Source: Gaiellasilicea sp033857955
Lineage (GTDB): Bacteria > Actinomycetota > Thermoleophilia > Gaiellales > Gaiellaceae
Direction of reading: 5' to 3'
DNA length: 64,000 nucleotides
Assembly (NCBI GenBank): GCA_033857955.1
Contig: JAWVCW010000031.1
Coordinates: forward strand, 124,001 to 188,000
The number at the start of each line of letters is the position of its first letter. Positions within the stretch are counted from its first letter, which is position 1. This document shows, piece by piece, positions 42,476 through 50,739 of the stretch. The notes beneath the pieces are model-generated. The model was given only the letters and a program-made list of their open reading frames with translations, had not been told where the DNA came from and did no database searches. Both the position numbers and the translations under genes were made by a program.

Positions 42476-43618
42476 GTGAAGCGAGTCGCGCTGCTCGGCG
42501 CCACCGGCTCGATCGGCCGGCAGGCGATCGAGGTCGTGGAGCGGAACCCGGAGCTCGAGTTGTGCGCTCTCGCGTCCTGCTCGTCCGACCTTGCCCAGCT
42601 TGCGGCCGAGTACGCCGTCGACCACACCCAGGTCGGGGGCGATCTCACGGGAGTGCTCGAGGCGTCGAAGCCTGACGTCGTCCTCAACGCCGTCGTCGGG
42701 TTTGCCGGTGTCGGCGCGACGCTGTGGACGCTCGAGCACGGCGTCACGCTCGCCCTCGCGAACAAGGAGAGCCTCGTGGCCGCCGGCGAGCTCGCGCTAG
42801 CTGCCAAGGAGCGGGGAGGAGGCCTGCTGCTCCCGGTCGACTCCGAGCACTCGGCCCTCTTCCAGTGCCTCGACGGGCGAGCCGCCGGCTCAGTCGCCTC
42901 GCTCGTCCTGACCGCCTCGGGCGGCCCGTTCCGCGGTCGCACGCGCAGCGAGCTCGTCGGCGTCGGCGTCGACGACGCGCTCGCGCACCCGACGTGGAGC
43001 ATGGGCCCGAAGATCACGATCGACTCGGCGACGCTCGCCAACAAGGGGCTCGAGCTGATCGAGGCGCACTTCCTCTTCGGCGTTCCCTACGAGAGCATCG
43101 AGGTCGTCGTGCATCCGAGCTCGATCGTCCATTCGCTCGTGCGATTTCGTGACGGCGCCGCGCTGGCGCACCTCGGGTACCCGGACATGACGGTTCCGAT
43201 CTCCTACGCGCTGACCTACCCGGAGCGCGCCGCGACCGACGTCCCGCAGCTCGACCTTGCGAGCGGGCTGACGCTGGAGTTCTCCGCCCCCGACCTCGAG
43301 ACGTTCCCGCTGCTCGCGCTTGCACGGCGCGCCGGTGAGCTCGGCGGCACGTACCCGTGTGTCTACAACGCCGCGAACGAGGTCGCAGTCGCCGCGTTCC
43401 TCGACGGAAAGCTGCCCTTCCTCGGCATCGCCGAGGTCGTCGAGGAGGCGCTTGCCGCTGCGGACGGGAGCCCTGCGGGCGATCTGGCCGAGCTCGTCGA
43501 GGCCGACGCCGAGGGCCGCCGGCTCGCAGGGCGCGGGGTGCCCGTCGCACGCGGCGTAGGCTCGACGGAGCCGCGCCGAGCGGAGGGGCCGGCTTTGCCG
43601 GCCGCGGAGCGGACATGA
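42476..43618 (+). CDS. dxr: 1-deoxy-D-xylulose 5-phosphate reductoisomerase
   Basis: 380 residues from GTG 42476 (GTG 42470 also in frame). Motifs: VALLGATGSIGRQAIEVV, LALANKESLVAAGELA, LPVDSEHSALFQCL, LTASGGPFRG, ATLANKGLELIEAHFLF, VVVHPSSIVHSLV, YPDMTVPISYALTYP. MEP-pathway enzyme using NADPH. The C-terminal 20 residues are low-complexity and include a GGCCGGC-TTT-GCCGGCC hairpin (43587-43603) just before rseP. ispG lies two genes on. Confidence 0.96.
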   Translation: MKRVALLGATGSIGRQAIEVVERNPELELCALASCSSDLAQLAAEYAVDHTQVGGDLTGVLEASKPDVVLNAVVGFAGVGATLWTLEHGVTLALANKESLVAAGELALAAKERGGGLLLPVDSEHSALFQCLDGRAAGSVASLVLTASGGPFRGRTRSELVGVGVDDALAHPTWSMGPKITIDSATLANKGLELIEAHFLFGVPYESIEVVVHPSSIVHSLVRFRDGAALAHLGYPDMTVPISYALTYPERAATDVPQLDLASGLTLEFSAPDLETFPLLALARRAGELGGTYPCVYNAANEVAVAAFLDGKLPFLGIAEVVEEALAAADGSPAGDLAELVEADAEGRRLAGRGVPVARGVGSTEPRRAEGPALPAAERT

Positions 43619-44826
43619 GCGTTTTCATCTCGATCCTCGGACTCGGCTTCCTGATCCTGATCCACGAGGCCGGTCACTTCTTCGTCGCCAGAGTCGTCGG
43701 GATGAATCCGCGCAAGTTCTACCTCGGCTTTCCGCCGGCGCTCGTGAAAGCGAAGCGCAAGGGGATCGAGTACGGCATCGGTGCGATTCCGCTCGGCGGC
43801 TACGTGAAGATCCCCGGCATGCATCGCCCCGCCGCGGGCGACCTGGACATGCACTTCGGCCGCGCCGTCGAGGAGCAGCCTTCGCTTCGCCGCCCCCTCG
43901 ACGCGCTGCGAGAGCGACTCGAGGAGAGCGATTACACGGGTGCGCGGGAGGCCGTCACGCGGCTCGCCGAGGCGCTCCAGGAAGCGAATGTGTCGGCCGC
44001 GGCCGCCAAGTCCGCGGAGCGTGGGCTCGGCGACATCGAAGACGCGCTCGCGCCCGACGCCTACTGGCGCGCGAAGACCTGGAAGCGCGTCGCAGTAATC
44101 TTCGCGGGACCCGGCGCCAACCTCCTGCTGGCCGTCGTGCTCTTCACGCTGCTGTTCATGGTCGGTGGGGGCAAGGCGACACGCACGGTCGACGAGGTCG
44201 TGGCCGGCACACCCGCGGCCGCAATGGGCCTGAAGCCCGGCGACACGATCGTCGCGATCGAGGGAACGCCGGTCGGGCCCAACGACATCGCACCCACGAT
44301 CTCCAGCTCGAAGGGCCGCCCGCTCACCGTCACCGTGGAGCGCGACGGCAAGAGGATCGAGCTCGGGCCGACCAAGCCCGAGAAGACGAACGGGGCCTAC
44401 CGCCTGGGCTTCGTGCTCGCCGGCGAAGGCCTCGGACCGGTCGACTCGACATGGCAGGCGATCCGCGTGACCGGAATCGTGACGAAGGAGATCGGCGGCT
44501 CGGTTGGCCGCCTCGTCACGGGCGAGGGGCGCAAGGAGATCTCGAGCCCGGTCGGCATCGTGCAGGGCTCCTCGCAGGCGATCGACCAGGGTTACGACAC
44601 GTACCTCTGGGTGCTGGGGCTGATCAGCCTCTCGCTCGCGCTTCTGAACCTGCTGCCGCTGCTGCCGCTCGACGGCGGCCACATCGCGTTCTCGATCGTG
44701 GAGGGAATCCGCGGCAAGGCGGTCGCGCGGGAGGTCTACGAGCGCGTCTCGGCAGTCGGGATCGCGTTGGTGCTGCTCCTGTTCTTCATCGGCCTCTCCA
44801 ACGACATCGGCCGGCTGGGAAACTGA
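43615..44826 (+). CDS. rseP: Site-2 metalloprotease RseP/Rip1-like (M50)
   Basis: 403 residues; ATG overlaps the dxr stop. Zinc motif HEAGH at residues 17-21 in the first membrane helix, KFYLGFPPALVKAKRKGIEY and GAIPLGGYVKIPGM. Further on are VAVIFAGPGANLLLAVVLF, one PDZ domain (TPAAAMGLKPGDTIVAIEGT) and the third metal ligand in NLLPLLPLDGGHIAFS. Cleaves membrane-bound anti-sigma factors or similar. An unusual insert of about 70 residues, largely helical (about 78-148), separates the first helix from the FAGPGANLL helix. Confidence 0.94.
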   Translation: MSVFISILGLGFLILIHEAGHFFVARVVGMNPRKFYLGFPPALVKAKRKGIEYGIGAIPLGGYVKIPGMHRPAAGDLDMHFGRAVEEQPSLRRPLDALRERLEESDYTGAREAVTRLAEALQEANVSAAAAKSAERGLGDIEDALAPDAYWRAKTWKRVAVIFAGPGANLLLAVVLFTLLFMVGGGKATRTVDEVVAGTPAAAMGLKPGDTIVAIEGTPVGPNDIAPTISSSKGRPLTVTVERDGKRIELGPTKPEKTNGAYRLGFVLAGEGLGPVDSTWQAIRVTGIVTKEIGGSVGRLVTGEGRKEISSPVGIVQGSSQAIDQGYDTYLWVLGLISLSLALLNLLPLLPLDGGHIAFSIVEGIRGKAVAREVYERVSAVGIALVLLLFFIGLSNDIGRLGN

Positions 44827-44838
44827 CGCTGTGGAAAA

Positions 44839-44884
44839 GGTGTCAGAGTCGAGGCTGACACCGTGTCAGAGACGAGTCTGACAC
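44839..44884. repeat. Two adjacent GTGTCAG hairpins upstream of ispG
   Basis: Hairpin 1: GGTGTCAG (44839-44846) / CTGACACC (44855-44862). Hairpin 2: GTGTCAGA (44863-44870) / TCTGACAC (44877-44884). They directly abut, with near-identical arms, and end 12 bp before the ispG -10 (TACCCT, 44897-44902). Could be a repeat pair, a terminator for rseP, or a regulator-binding site. Confidence 0.65.
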
Positions 44885-44912
44885 CGGAAGGGCCGCTACC
44901 CTTGGACGCGAG

Positions 44913-46046
44913 ATGGCTTCCGACGTTCAAATCCGCGTAGGGAACGTCCCGATCGGCGGTGGGGCGCCGGTCGTCGTCCAGTCGATGACGCTGACCCCGA
45001 CGCGTGACGTCGAGGCGACGACCGCACAGATCGCGGCCCTCGTGTCGGCCGGCTGCGAGATCGTCCGTTGCGCCGTCCCGAAGACCGAGGACGCGGATGC
45101 CCTCGCCCGCATCGTCCGCTTCAGTCCGATCCCCGTGATCGCGGACATCCACTTCAACGCCAGCCTCGCGCTCAAGGCAATCGAGGCCGGCGTCGCCGCC
45201 GTCCGGATCAACCCGGGCAACATCGGCGGGCCCGACAAGGTCGAGCTCGTGGTCAACGCGGCGAAGAAGGCCGGGATCCCGATGCGCATCGGGGCGAACT
45301 CCGGCTCGCTCCCCAAGCACCTCCACGATCTCGCGCAGGTCGACCAGGCGGAGGCGCTCGTGGCGGCGGCGATCGAAGAGGTCGAGCTGCTGGAAAAGCT
45401 CGACTACCGCGACTTCAAGATCTCGGTCAAGTCGACGCACGTGCCGACAATGATCCGCGCCTACCGGATGCTCTCGGCGAAGGTCCCGTATCCGCTTCAC
45501 CTCGGCGTCACAGAAGCGGGCACGCCGTTCTCGGGGTCGATCAAGAGCGCGGTCGGCATGGGCGCTCTGCTTGCAGACGGGATCGGCGACACGATCCGCG
45601 TCTCCCTCACGGCCGACCCCGTCAAGGAGGTCGAGACGTGCTGGGAGATCCTGAAGGCGCTCGGGCTGCGCGAGCGCGGGCCGGTGATGATCTCGTGCCC
45701 CTCCTGCGGCCGCGACAACGTCGGCGTCGAGAAGCTCGCGGTCGTCGTCGAGGACCGCCTGAAGGCCTATCCGCAAGCGTTCGAGGTCGCCGTCATGGGT
45801 TGCGCGGTCAATGGACCGGGGGAGGCCGGCGACGCGGACTTCGGCATCGCAGGCGGCCGCGACGTCGGCTTCGTCTACGCGCACGGCCGCGTGCTCAAGA
45901 AGGTGAGCTCAGACATCCTGATCGAGGAGCTCTTCCACGAGATCGACCGGTGGATCGAGGGCGGCATGCAGCGCCCGAAGCGGCTGAAGATGGCGAAGCC
46001 CGCTGCGCTCGCGATGGCCGAAGCCTCCCTGATCCCGCTCGACTGA
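44913..46046 (+). CDS. ispG: 4-hydroxy-3-methylbut-2-en-1-yl diphosphate synthase
   Basis: 377 residues. Motifs: VVVQSMTLTPTRDVEATTAQ, PVIADIHFNASLALKAIEAG, VRINPGNIGGPDKV, IGANSGSLPKHL. Fe-S ligands Cys262 and Cys265 (SCPSCGRD) and Cys297 (GCAVNGPGEAGDADFGIAGG). Reduces MEcPP to HMBPP in the MEP isoprenoid pathway. A TACCCT -10 box lies 10 nt before the ATG. Confidence 0.97.
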   Translation: MASDVQIRVGNVPIGGGAPVVVQSMTLTPTRDVEATTAQIAALVSAGCEIVRCAVPKTEDADALARIVRFSPIPVIADIHFNASLALKAIEAGVAAVRINPGNIGGPDKVELVVNAAKKAGIPMRIGANSGSLPKHLHDLAQVDQAEALVAAAIEEVELLEKLDYRDFKISVKSTHVPTMIRAYRMLSAKVPYPLHLGVTEAGTPFSGSIKSAVGMGALLADGIGDTIRVSLTADPVKEVETCWEILKALGLRERGPVMISCPSCGRDNVGVEKLAVVVEDRLKAYPQAFEVAVMGCAVNGPGEAGDADFGIAGGRDVGFVYAHGRVLKKVSSDILIEELFHEIDRWIEGGMQRPKRLKMAKPAALAMAEASLIPLD

Positions 46047-46085
46047 TCTGTTTGCAGCGGCGCCGATCCTCCGGATCAGCTGCCG

Positions 46086-46146
46086 GCATCCGCGGGGGCG
46101 GATGCCTGCCCGCGCGAAGACCCCTGAAGGGCCGCCTTCGGCGGCC
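46086..46146. repeat. Two-hairpin dispersed repeat, copy 2 (after ispG)
   Basis: Hairpin A (GCATCCGC/GCGGATGC), then GCGCGAAGACCCCTGAAGGG and hairpin B (GGCCGCC-TTC-GGCGGCC, with a UUCG-type loop). Copy 1 is at 35327-35386. It lies between ispG and the proS -10 box (TAACCT, 46157-46162). Confidence 0.7.
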
Positions 46147-46169
46147 GACGTTTCACTAACCTCTCCCGG

Positions 46170-47852
46170 ATGATCCATCGCGCCTCGAAGCTGCACCTGC
46201 CGACCCTGCGCGACGCCCCGTCCGATGCCGAGGCGCTCTCGCACAAGCTGCTCGTACGGGGCGGTTTCATCCGCCAGGTCGGGGCAGGACTCTGGACGTT
46301 CCTCCCGCTCGGCTGGCGGATCCACCGGAAGATCGAGCAGATCATCCGTGAGGAGCTCGACGTGTTCGGGGCGCAGGAGATGCTGGCCCCGGTGCTCACG
46401 CCCGCCGAGCTCTGGATCAAGACGGGTCGATACGGGATCCCCGAGCTCTTCAAGCTTCAGGACCGGAACGGCCGCGACTTCGTCTTGCCGCTCACGCACG
46501 AGGAGACGTTCACCTTCCACGCCCTCGAGCTCCAGAGCTACCGCCAGCTGCCGCAGTCCTGGTACCACTTCCAGACGAAGGACCGCGACGAGCCGCGCCC
46601 CCGGGGAGGCCTCCTGCGGGTCCGCGAGTTCATCATGAAGGACTCGTACTCGTTCGACCGCGACGAGGCGGGGCTCGACGTCAGCTTCCAGGCGCACAAG
46701 GGTGCCTACGAGCGGATCTGGGACCGCTGCGGCCTCGAGACCTACTGCGTCCAGGCGGAGAGCGGGATGATGGGCGGCAAGGAGTCGCTCGACTACCTCG
46801 CGCCCTCCGGCTCGGGCGAGAACACGCTCGTCACCTGCGAGAACGGCGACTACGCGGCGGACCTCGAGATCGCCCGCGGCGTGCCGCGCGCCCCCGAGCT
46901 CCCGGAGCGGCTCGACGCGCCCGTCGAGGTCGAAACGCCCGACACCCGCACCTGCGAAGCGCTCGCGGCGCTGCTCTCGATCGACCTCGCAGCGACCACG
47001 AAGGCGATGCCCGTCGTCAAGGACGACGGCACGCTCGTGCTCGCGCTCCTGCGCGGCGACGACCGCCTCGAGGAGGCGAAGCTGCAATCGGCGCTCGGCT
47101 CCGACTTTCGTCCGGCAACAGCGGAGGAGATCGCGGCGGGCTTCGGCGCCGAGGGCGGGTCGCTCGGCCCCGTCGGGTTCGCCGGCTCGGTGGTGGCCGA
47201 CGAGACGCTGCGTGAGGGCCAGTTCGTCTCCGGCGCGAACCGGACCGGCTGGCATCTGCGCGGCGTCGAGGCAGGTCGCGACTACCGGCCCGAGTTCGCC
47301 GACATCCGCCAGCCGAAGGAAGGCGACGCGTGCCCGAACTGCGGCGGCCGGCTCGGTTTCCAAACCGCGATCGAGGTCGGGCACATCTTCAAGCTCGGTA
47401 CCCGCTACTCGGAGGCGTTCGGCGCCACGTACCTGGACGAGGACGGTGTCGAGAAGCCGATCGTGATGGGCTCCTACGGCATCGGACCCGGCCGGGTTCT
47501 CGCCGCGGCGGTGGAGCAGCACGGGCGCGACGAGGGCATCGTCTGGCCCGCCGAGATCTCGCCGTATGACGTTCACGTCGTCGTCCTGGGCTGGGACAAC
47601 CCCGACCTCGTCTCGATCGGCGAGCAGGTCGCCGCCAGCCTCTCGGCCGAGGGACTGGAGGTCCTGCTCGACGACCGGGAGCTGCGCCCGGGCGAGAAAT
47701 TCGCCGACGCCGACCTGATCGGCTGCCCGCTCCGCGTCACCGTCGGGAAGAAAACCCTCGACGACGGCGCTGTGGATCTCAAGGACCGGGCGCGTGGCGA
47801 AGAATCGCGCGTCGCGCGTTTGGACCTCGCAAAACGGGTAGTCGCAGGCTGA
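46170..47852 (+). CDS. proS: Prolyl-tRNA synthetase, bacterial type with editing domain
   Basis: 560 residues. Class II core: KLLVRGGFIRQVGAGLWTFL, LPLTHEETFTF and RGGLLRVREFIMKDSYSFDR. A YbaK-like editing insert covers about 225-380 (ATTKAMPVVKDDGTLVLALL, GANRTGWHLRGVE). Motif 3 MGSYGIGPGRVLAAAVEQHG and a C-terminal anticodon-binding domain follow (VHVVVLGWDNP, LLDDRELRPGEKFADADLIG). TAACCT ends 7 nt before the ATG. The stop and the next ATG overlap (TGATG). Confidence 0.97.
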   Translation: MIHRASKLHLPTLRDAPSDAEALSHKLLVRGGFIRQVGAGLWTFLPLGWRIHRKIEQIIREELDVFGAQEMLAPVLTPAELWIKTGRYGIPELFKLQDRNGRDFVLPLTHEETFTFHALELQSYRQLPQSWYHFQTKDRDEPRPRGGLLRVREFIMKDSYSFDRDEAGLDVSFQAHKGAYERIWDRCGLETYCVQAESGMMGGKESLDYLAPSGSGENTLVTCENGDYAADLEIARGVPRAPELPERLDAPVEVETPDTRTCEALAALLSIDLAATTKAMPVVKDDGTLVLALLRGDDRLEEAKLQSALGSDFRPATAEEIAAGFGAEGGSLGPVGFAGSVVADETLREGQFVSGANRTGWHLRGVEAGRDYRPEFADIRQPKEGDACPNCGGRLGFQTAIEVGHIFKLGTRYSEAFGATYLDEDGVEKPIVMGSYGIGPGRVLAAAVEQHGRDEGIVWPAEISPYDVHVVVLGWDNPDLVSIGEQVAASLSAEGLEVLLDDRELRPGEKFADADLIGCPLRVTVGKKTLDDGAVDLKDRARGEESRVARLDLAKRVVAG

Positions 47853-48151
47853 TGGCTCGCAAGCGGAAATACAGCGAGGACGACTTCGGCGCGACAATTG
47901 AGCGCCTGATGGCCGAGACCGGCCTCACCTACCGCGGGCTGGCTGCGAAGACGGGGCTCTCGGCCGGATACCTCAACCATCTCGTGCACGGCAACCGCCC
48001 CGTGCCGTCGAAGGACGTCGTCGCCCGCCTCGCGGGTGCCCTCGGCGTCGAGCCTGAGCACTTTCGCGAATATCGCCTGCGGGTCATCGCCGACCGGCTG
48101 GAGCAGATGCCCGATCTCGTCGACCGGCTCTACCGGAAGCTCGCGGTCTAG
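47852..48151 (+). CDS. XRE-family helix-turn-helix protein
   Basis: 99 residues. HTH_3 domain: IERLMAETGLTYRGLAAKTG, then LSAGYLNHLVHGNRPVPSKD and VVARLAGALGVEPEHFREYR. A stand-alone DNA-binding domain co-translated with proS. Its targets are unknown. The stop shares CTAG with the convergent gene. Confidence 0.88.
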   Translation: MARKRKYSEDDFGATIERLMAETGLTYRGLAAKTGLSAGYLNHLVHGNRPVPSKDVVARLAGALGVEPEHFREYRLRVIADRLEQMPDLVDRLYRKLAV

Positions 48152-49191
48152 CCGGTTCCCGACGCCTTCGCCGCGCCGGGGCCGGCGCGGCTCTGCTCGC
48201 CTTCCCCCGAGCGGACGGCGTCGCTGGCCGGCGGGGGCGAGCCCGTCGCCCGCACGCGGACGACCTTGCTCAGCAGGTCGAACCAGAACGGGGCGCCCAG
48301 CATCACGGCGCCGATCGTCAGCGCCAGGCCGACGAGCTTCGCCAGCCACGAGAGCACGTCGTTCGGGAGCTGAGTCGGTCCGTCGCCAAAGGAGAGCTCC
48401 CAGCCGAGAGGGAGATCGAGGTTCTTCACGGCCTCGTCGAGCTTGATGTCGCCGGCGGTTCCCGTTGCCGCCGCCTGAGCCCTCGTCACCGCTGCTGCTC
48501 GCGTGGCATCGTCCCGCCACAACACCCGTGCCGCCGTGAGCGTGTCTGCGTTCAGGAGGCAGATCACCGAGGTCGCGATGACCGCGAGGAACAGCTGCAC
48601 CCGGCGCTTGTACCACCCGGAGACGCGCTCCATCGAGTCGTCGAACCATTGCTCGGCGGCATGCTGGAACTTCGCGCCGTCGTTGCCCGCCGAGCGGTAA
48701 AGGGCGAGCATCGCCTCCGACAGCCGCTCGTTCGGGATGGCGGCAAGCGAGCGCTCCAGCCCCTTCCTCAGGCCCTTGATCCGAGCGCGGGCCGCAGCCG
48801 CCTCATCCTCATCGGCCTGGTCGAGCTTGGCTTCGGCGTCCCGGGCGAGGTCGGTCAGGGCTGCGATGAATGTCCGCGAAGGCAGGTACGAGGGGTACGG
48901 AGGCTTACGCCACCACTTCGTCGCGCTCGTGGGGTCGAAGTCGGGGCCGCGCCCCGGCCGGATGAGACCCTGCACGAGCGGATGGCGATAGAAGCTCTTG
49001 GTCGTCTCCATCCCGGCCTTGGTCGTCGCCGACGAGGCGCTCAGCAGATTGAGGATCCCGAGCTGGAGGAAGCGCGCGCGCAGCCCGATCGTGGTCGAAA
49101 TGGTCTCGTTCAGCGTCGAGCACACGAGTGCGAGCACGATGTAGAGAAAGACCAGCCCGATCGCCACATCGAGTGCCGGCAGGTCAGGCAT
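48148..49191 (-). CDS. Conserved membrane protein, unknown function
   Basis: 347 residues from ATG 49191; the frame is open further but the upstream part is not protein-like. Three or four hydrophobic segments: AIGLVFLYIVLALVCSTLNE at the N-terminus, VQLFLAVIATSVICLLNADT mid-protein, and SWLAKLVGLALTIGAVMLGA near the C-terminus, followed by a Ser/Gly/Ala-rich tail. The first loop contains FYRHPLVQGLIRPGR and PSYLPSRTFIAAL, conserved in this group of uncharacterised proteins found in many phyla. Confidence 0.8.
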   Translation of the reverse strand: MPDLPALDVAIGLVFLYIVLALVCSTLNETISTTIGLRARFLQLGILNLLSASSATTKAGMETTKSFYRHPLVQGLIRPGRGPDFDPTSATKWWRKPPYPSYLPSRTFIAALTDLARDAEAKLDQADEDEAAAARARIKGLRKGLERSLAAIPNERLSEAMLALYRSAGNDGAKFQHAAEQWFDDSMERVSGWYKRRVQLFLAVIATSVICLLNADTLTAARVLWRDDATRAAAVTRAQAAATGTAGDIKLDEAVKNLDLPLGWELSFGDGPTQLPNDVLSWLAKLVGLALTIGAVMLGAPFWFDLLSKVVRVRATGSPPPASDAVRSGEGEQSRAGPGAAKASGTG

Positions 49192-49235
49192 GCGCCCGAA
49201 GGTACAAGGGCGGCCGGACGACCTGGGCGCGCCCG

Positions 49236-49463
49236 TTACTCGTCGTCGCCCGAGCGCCGCTGGCGTTCGCGCTCGCGCTCGCGGGCCGCGAGGGTGTCCT
49301 CTTTGACGCCCTTGTACTTCCACACGTATCGCCAGTACACGAGGGTGGCGGCGGCGAACCCCAGGCCTCGCACCCAGAGAGCCGCCGGAGCCAGCAGCAC
49401 CGCCATCCCTGCGATCGAAAAGACCAGGATCGCCGCTCTCATCCGCCACAAGCGCTCGAGCAT
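49236..49463 (-). CDS. Small two-helix membrane protein
   Basis: 75 residues from ATG 49463. Hydrophobic stretches AAILVFSIAGMAVLLAPAAL and GFAAATLVYWRYVWKYKG are followed by a highly charged RERERERQRR tail. No recognised domain. Divergent from arsR. Confidence 0.6.
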   Translation of the reverse strand: MLERLWRMRAAILVFSIAGMAVLLAPAALWVRGLGFAAATLVYWRYVWKYKGVKEDTLAARERERERQRRSGDDE

Positions 49464-49495
49464 GGAGGGGACCCTAACTCTCCGCAACGAGAGGC

Positions 49496-49550
49496 TTGAC
49501 ACGCATCGACACGTCTCGATACATTGATAGTTGTCGATATGTTGCCGCGA
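49496..49550 (+). promoter_or_regulatory. arsR promoter and probable ArsR operator
   Basis: TTGACA (49496-49501), 18 nt, then TACATT (49520-49525). The region from 49505 to 49541 contains repeated ATCGA/TCGAT half-sites (ATCGACACGTCTCGAT, then TTGTCGATATG), as expected for an ArsR/SmtB dimer operator overlapping the -10. The sequence is also clearly more AT-rich than its surroundings. Confidence 0.6.
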
Positions 49551-49561
49551 GGAGGGATCAG

Positions 49562-49906
49562 ATGACGACCACGCCCGAGCCCGTCGCCTGCTGCGCTCCG
49601 CTCGCGGCTTCCAGACTGTCCGACGAGGAAGCGATGGCCACCGCGGAGCTGTTCAAGGCTTTGGGGGACCCCGCGCGCGTGCGGCTCGTGAACCTGATCG
49701 CCACGAATGGTGGCGCCGTCTGCCAGTGCGATCTGATCGAGCCGGTCGGCCTTTCACAGCCGACGGTCTCCCACCACATGAAGAAGCTCGTGGACGCCGG
49801 GCTGGTCGAGCGCGAGCAGCGCGGCAAGTGGGCGTACTTTTCGTTGAAGCGCGACGCCGTCGAGAAGCTCGCGGTCGTCGCCGACCTGAAGGGAGTGTGT
49901 TGCTGA
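49562..49906 (+). CDS. arsR: ArsR/SmtB-family metalloregulatory repressor
   Basis: 114 residues from ATG 49562 behind a strong GAGGAGGGA SD. Winged helix: ELFKALGDPARVRLVNLIA, LSQPTVSHHMKKLVDAGLVE. Cysteine pairs sit at 10-11, 54 and 56 (VCQCDL, the ELCVCDL-type alpha3 site) and 113-114, suiting As(III)-type thiolate sensing. It precedes arsM with overlapping stop/start (TGATG), so it probably represses its own operon until arsenite binds. Confidence 0.93.
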   Translation: MTTTPEPVACCAPLAASRLSDEEAMATAELFKALGDPARVRLVNLIATNGGAVCQCDLIEPVGLSQPTVSHHMKKLVDAGLVEREQRGKWAYFSLKRDAVEKLAVVADLKGVCC

Positions 49907-50739
49907 TGACCACGACGAGTGCACAGGAGCTGCGCGACGAGGTCCGCCGGCGGTACGCGGAGTCGGCCCGTGCGGTGAGCGAAGGATCGAGTCCCGGCTG
50001 CGGCAGCGGCTCCTGTTGCAACGGTGAGACCGATGCCGTCAACTTCGGCGAAGCGCTCTACGACGCCGAGCAGCGCGGCGAGCTGCCGGAGGCGGCCGCG
50101 CGTGCGTCGCTCGGCTGCGGGAACCCGACCAGGGTCGCCGCCCTTCGCGAGGGGGAGGTGGTGCTCGATCTCGGCTCCGGCGGCGGGATCGACGTGATCC
50201 TCTCGGCGAAGCGCGTCGGCGCGACGGGGCTCGCCTACGGGTTGGACATGACCGACGAGATGCTCGCCCTCGCGCGCAGGAACGCACAGGTGGCGGGGAT
50301 CCGGAACGCGATCTTCCTCAAGGGCGTGATCGAAGAGATTCCGCTCCCGGCCGATTCGATCGACGTCGTGATCTCGAACTGCGTGGTCAACCTCTCGACC
50401 GACAAGCCGGCCGTGCTGACCGAGATCGCTCGCGTTCTCCGGCCCGGCGGCCGGATCGGAATCAGCGACGTTGTCGCGGAAGACCGCCTCTCCGCGGAGG
50501 AGCGCGCCGAACGCGGCAGCTATGTCGGCTGCATCGCGGGCGCGCTCTCGAAGGGGGAGCTCGAAGCGGGCCTCGAGGCGGCCGGGTTCGAGCAGGTCTC
50601 GGTCGAATTCACGCACGAGGTCGCGGACGGGATGCACGGCGCGATCGTGAAGGCCGTGAAGACCTCACAGCCCGAGCCGCGAATCCAATCTCGACTCAAC
50701 AGGGTGGAGCCCGTTGCCGATGACCTGACTGCCGTGTGA
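49906..50739 (+). CDS. arsM: Arsenite S-adenosylmethionine methyltransferase ArsM
   Basis: 277 residues. SAM motif VVLDLGSGGGIDVILSAKRV (about 86-105); As(III)-binding Cys71 (SLGCGNP) and Cys159 (VISNCVVNLSTDKP), plus an N-terminal CGSGSCC. Methylates arsenite to volatile or less toxic methylarsenicals. Family members normally end near AIVKAVK. Here about 24 extra residues (from QPEPRIQSRLNR to DDLTAV) run into the start of a broken kinase gene, suggesting the original stop was lost in a rearrangement. Confidence 0.93.
   Translation: MTTTSAQELRDEVRRRYAESARAVSEGSSPGCGSGSCCNGETDAVNFGEALYDAEQRGELPEAAARASLGCGNPTRVAALREGEVVLDLGSGGGIDVILSAKRVGATGLAYGLDMTDEMLALARRNAQVAGIRNAIFLKGVIEEIPLPADSIDVVISNCVVNLSTDKPAVLTEIARVLRPGGRIGISDVVAEDRLSAEERAERGSYVGCIAGALSKGELEAGLEAAGFEQVSVEFTHEVADGMHGAIVKAVKTSQPEPRIQSRLNRVEPVADDLTAV

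Noticed and set aside
35326..46147. CRISPR-like array suggested by repeated hairpin sequences
   Set aside because: Repeats are single copies 10 kb apart with no spacer periodicity and no cas genes.
45909..47897. 662-codon minus-strand open frame across proS
   Set aside because: Antisense shadow produced by GC3-rich codons of proS.
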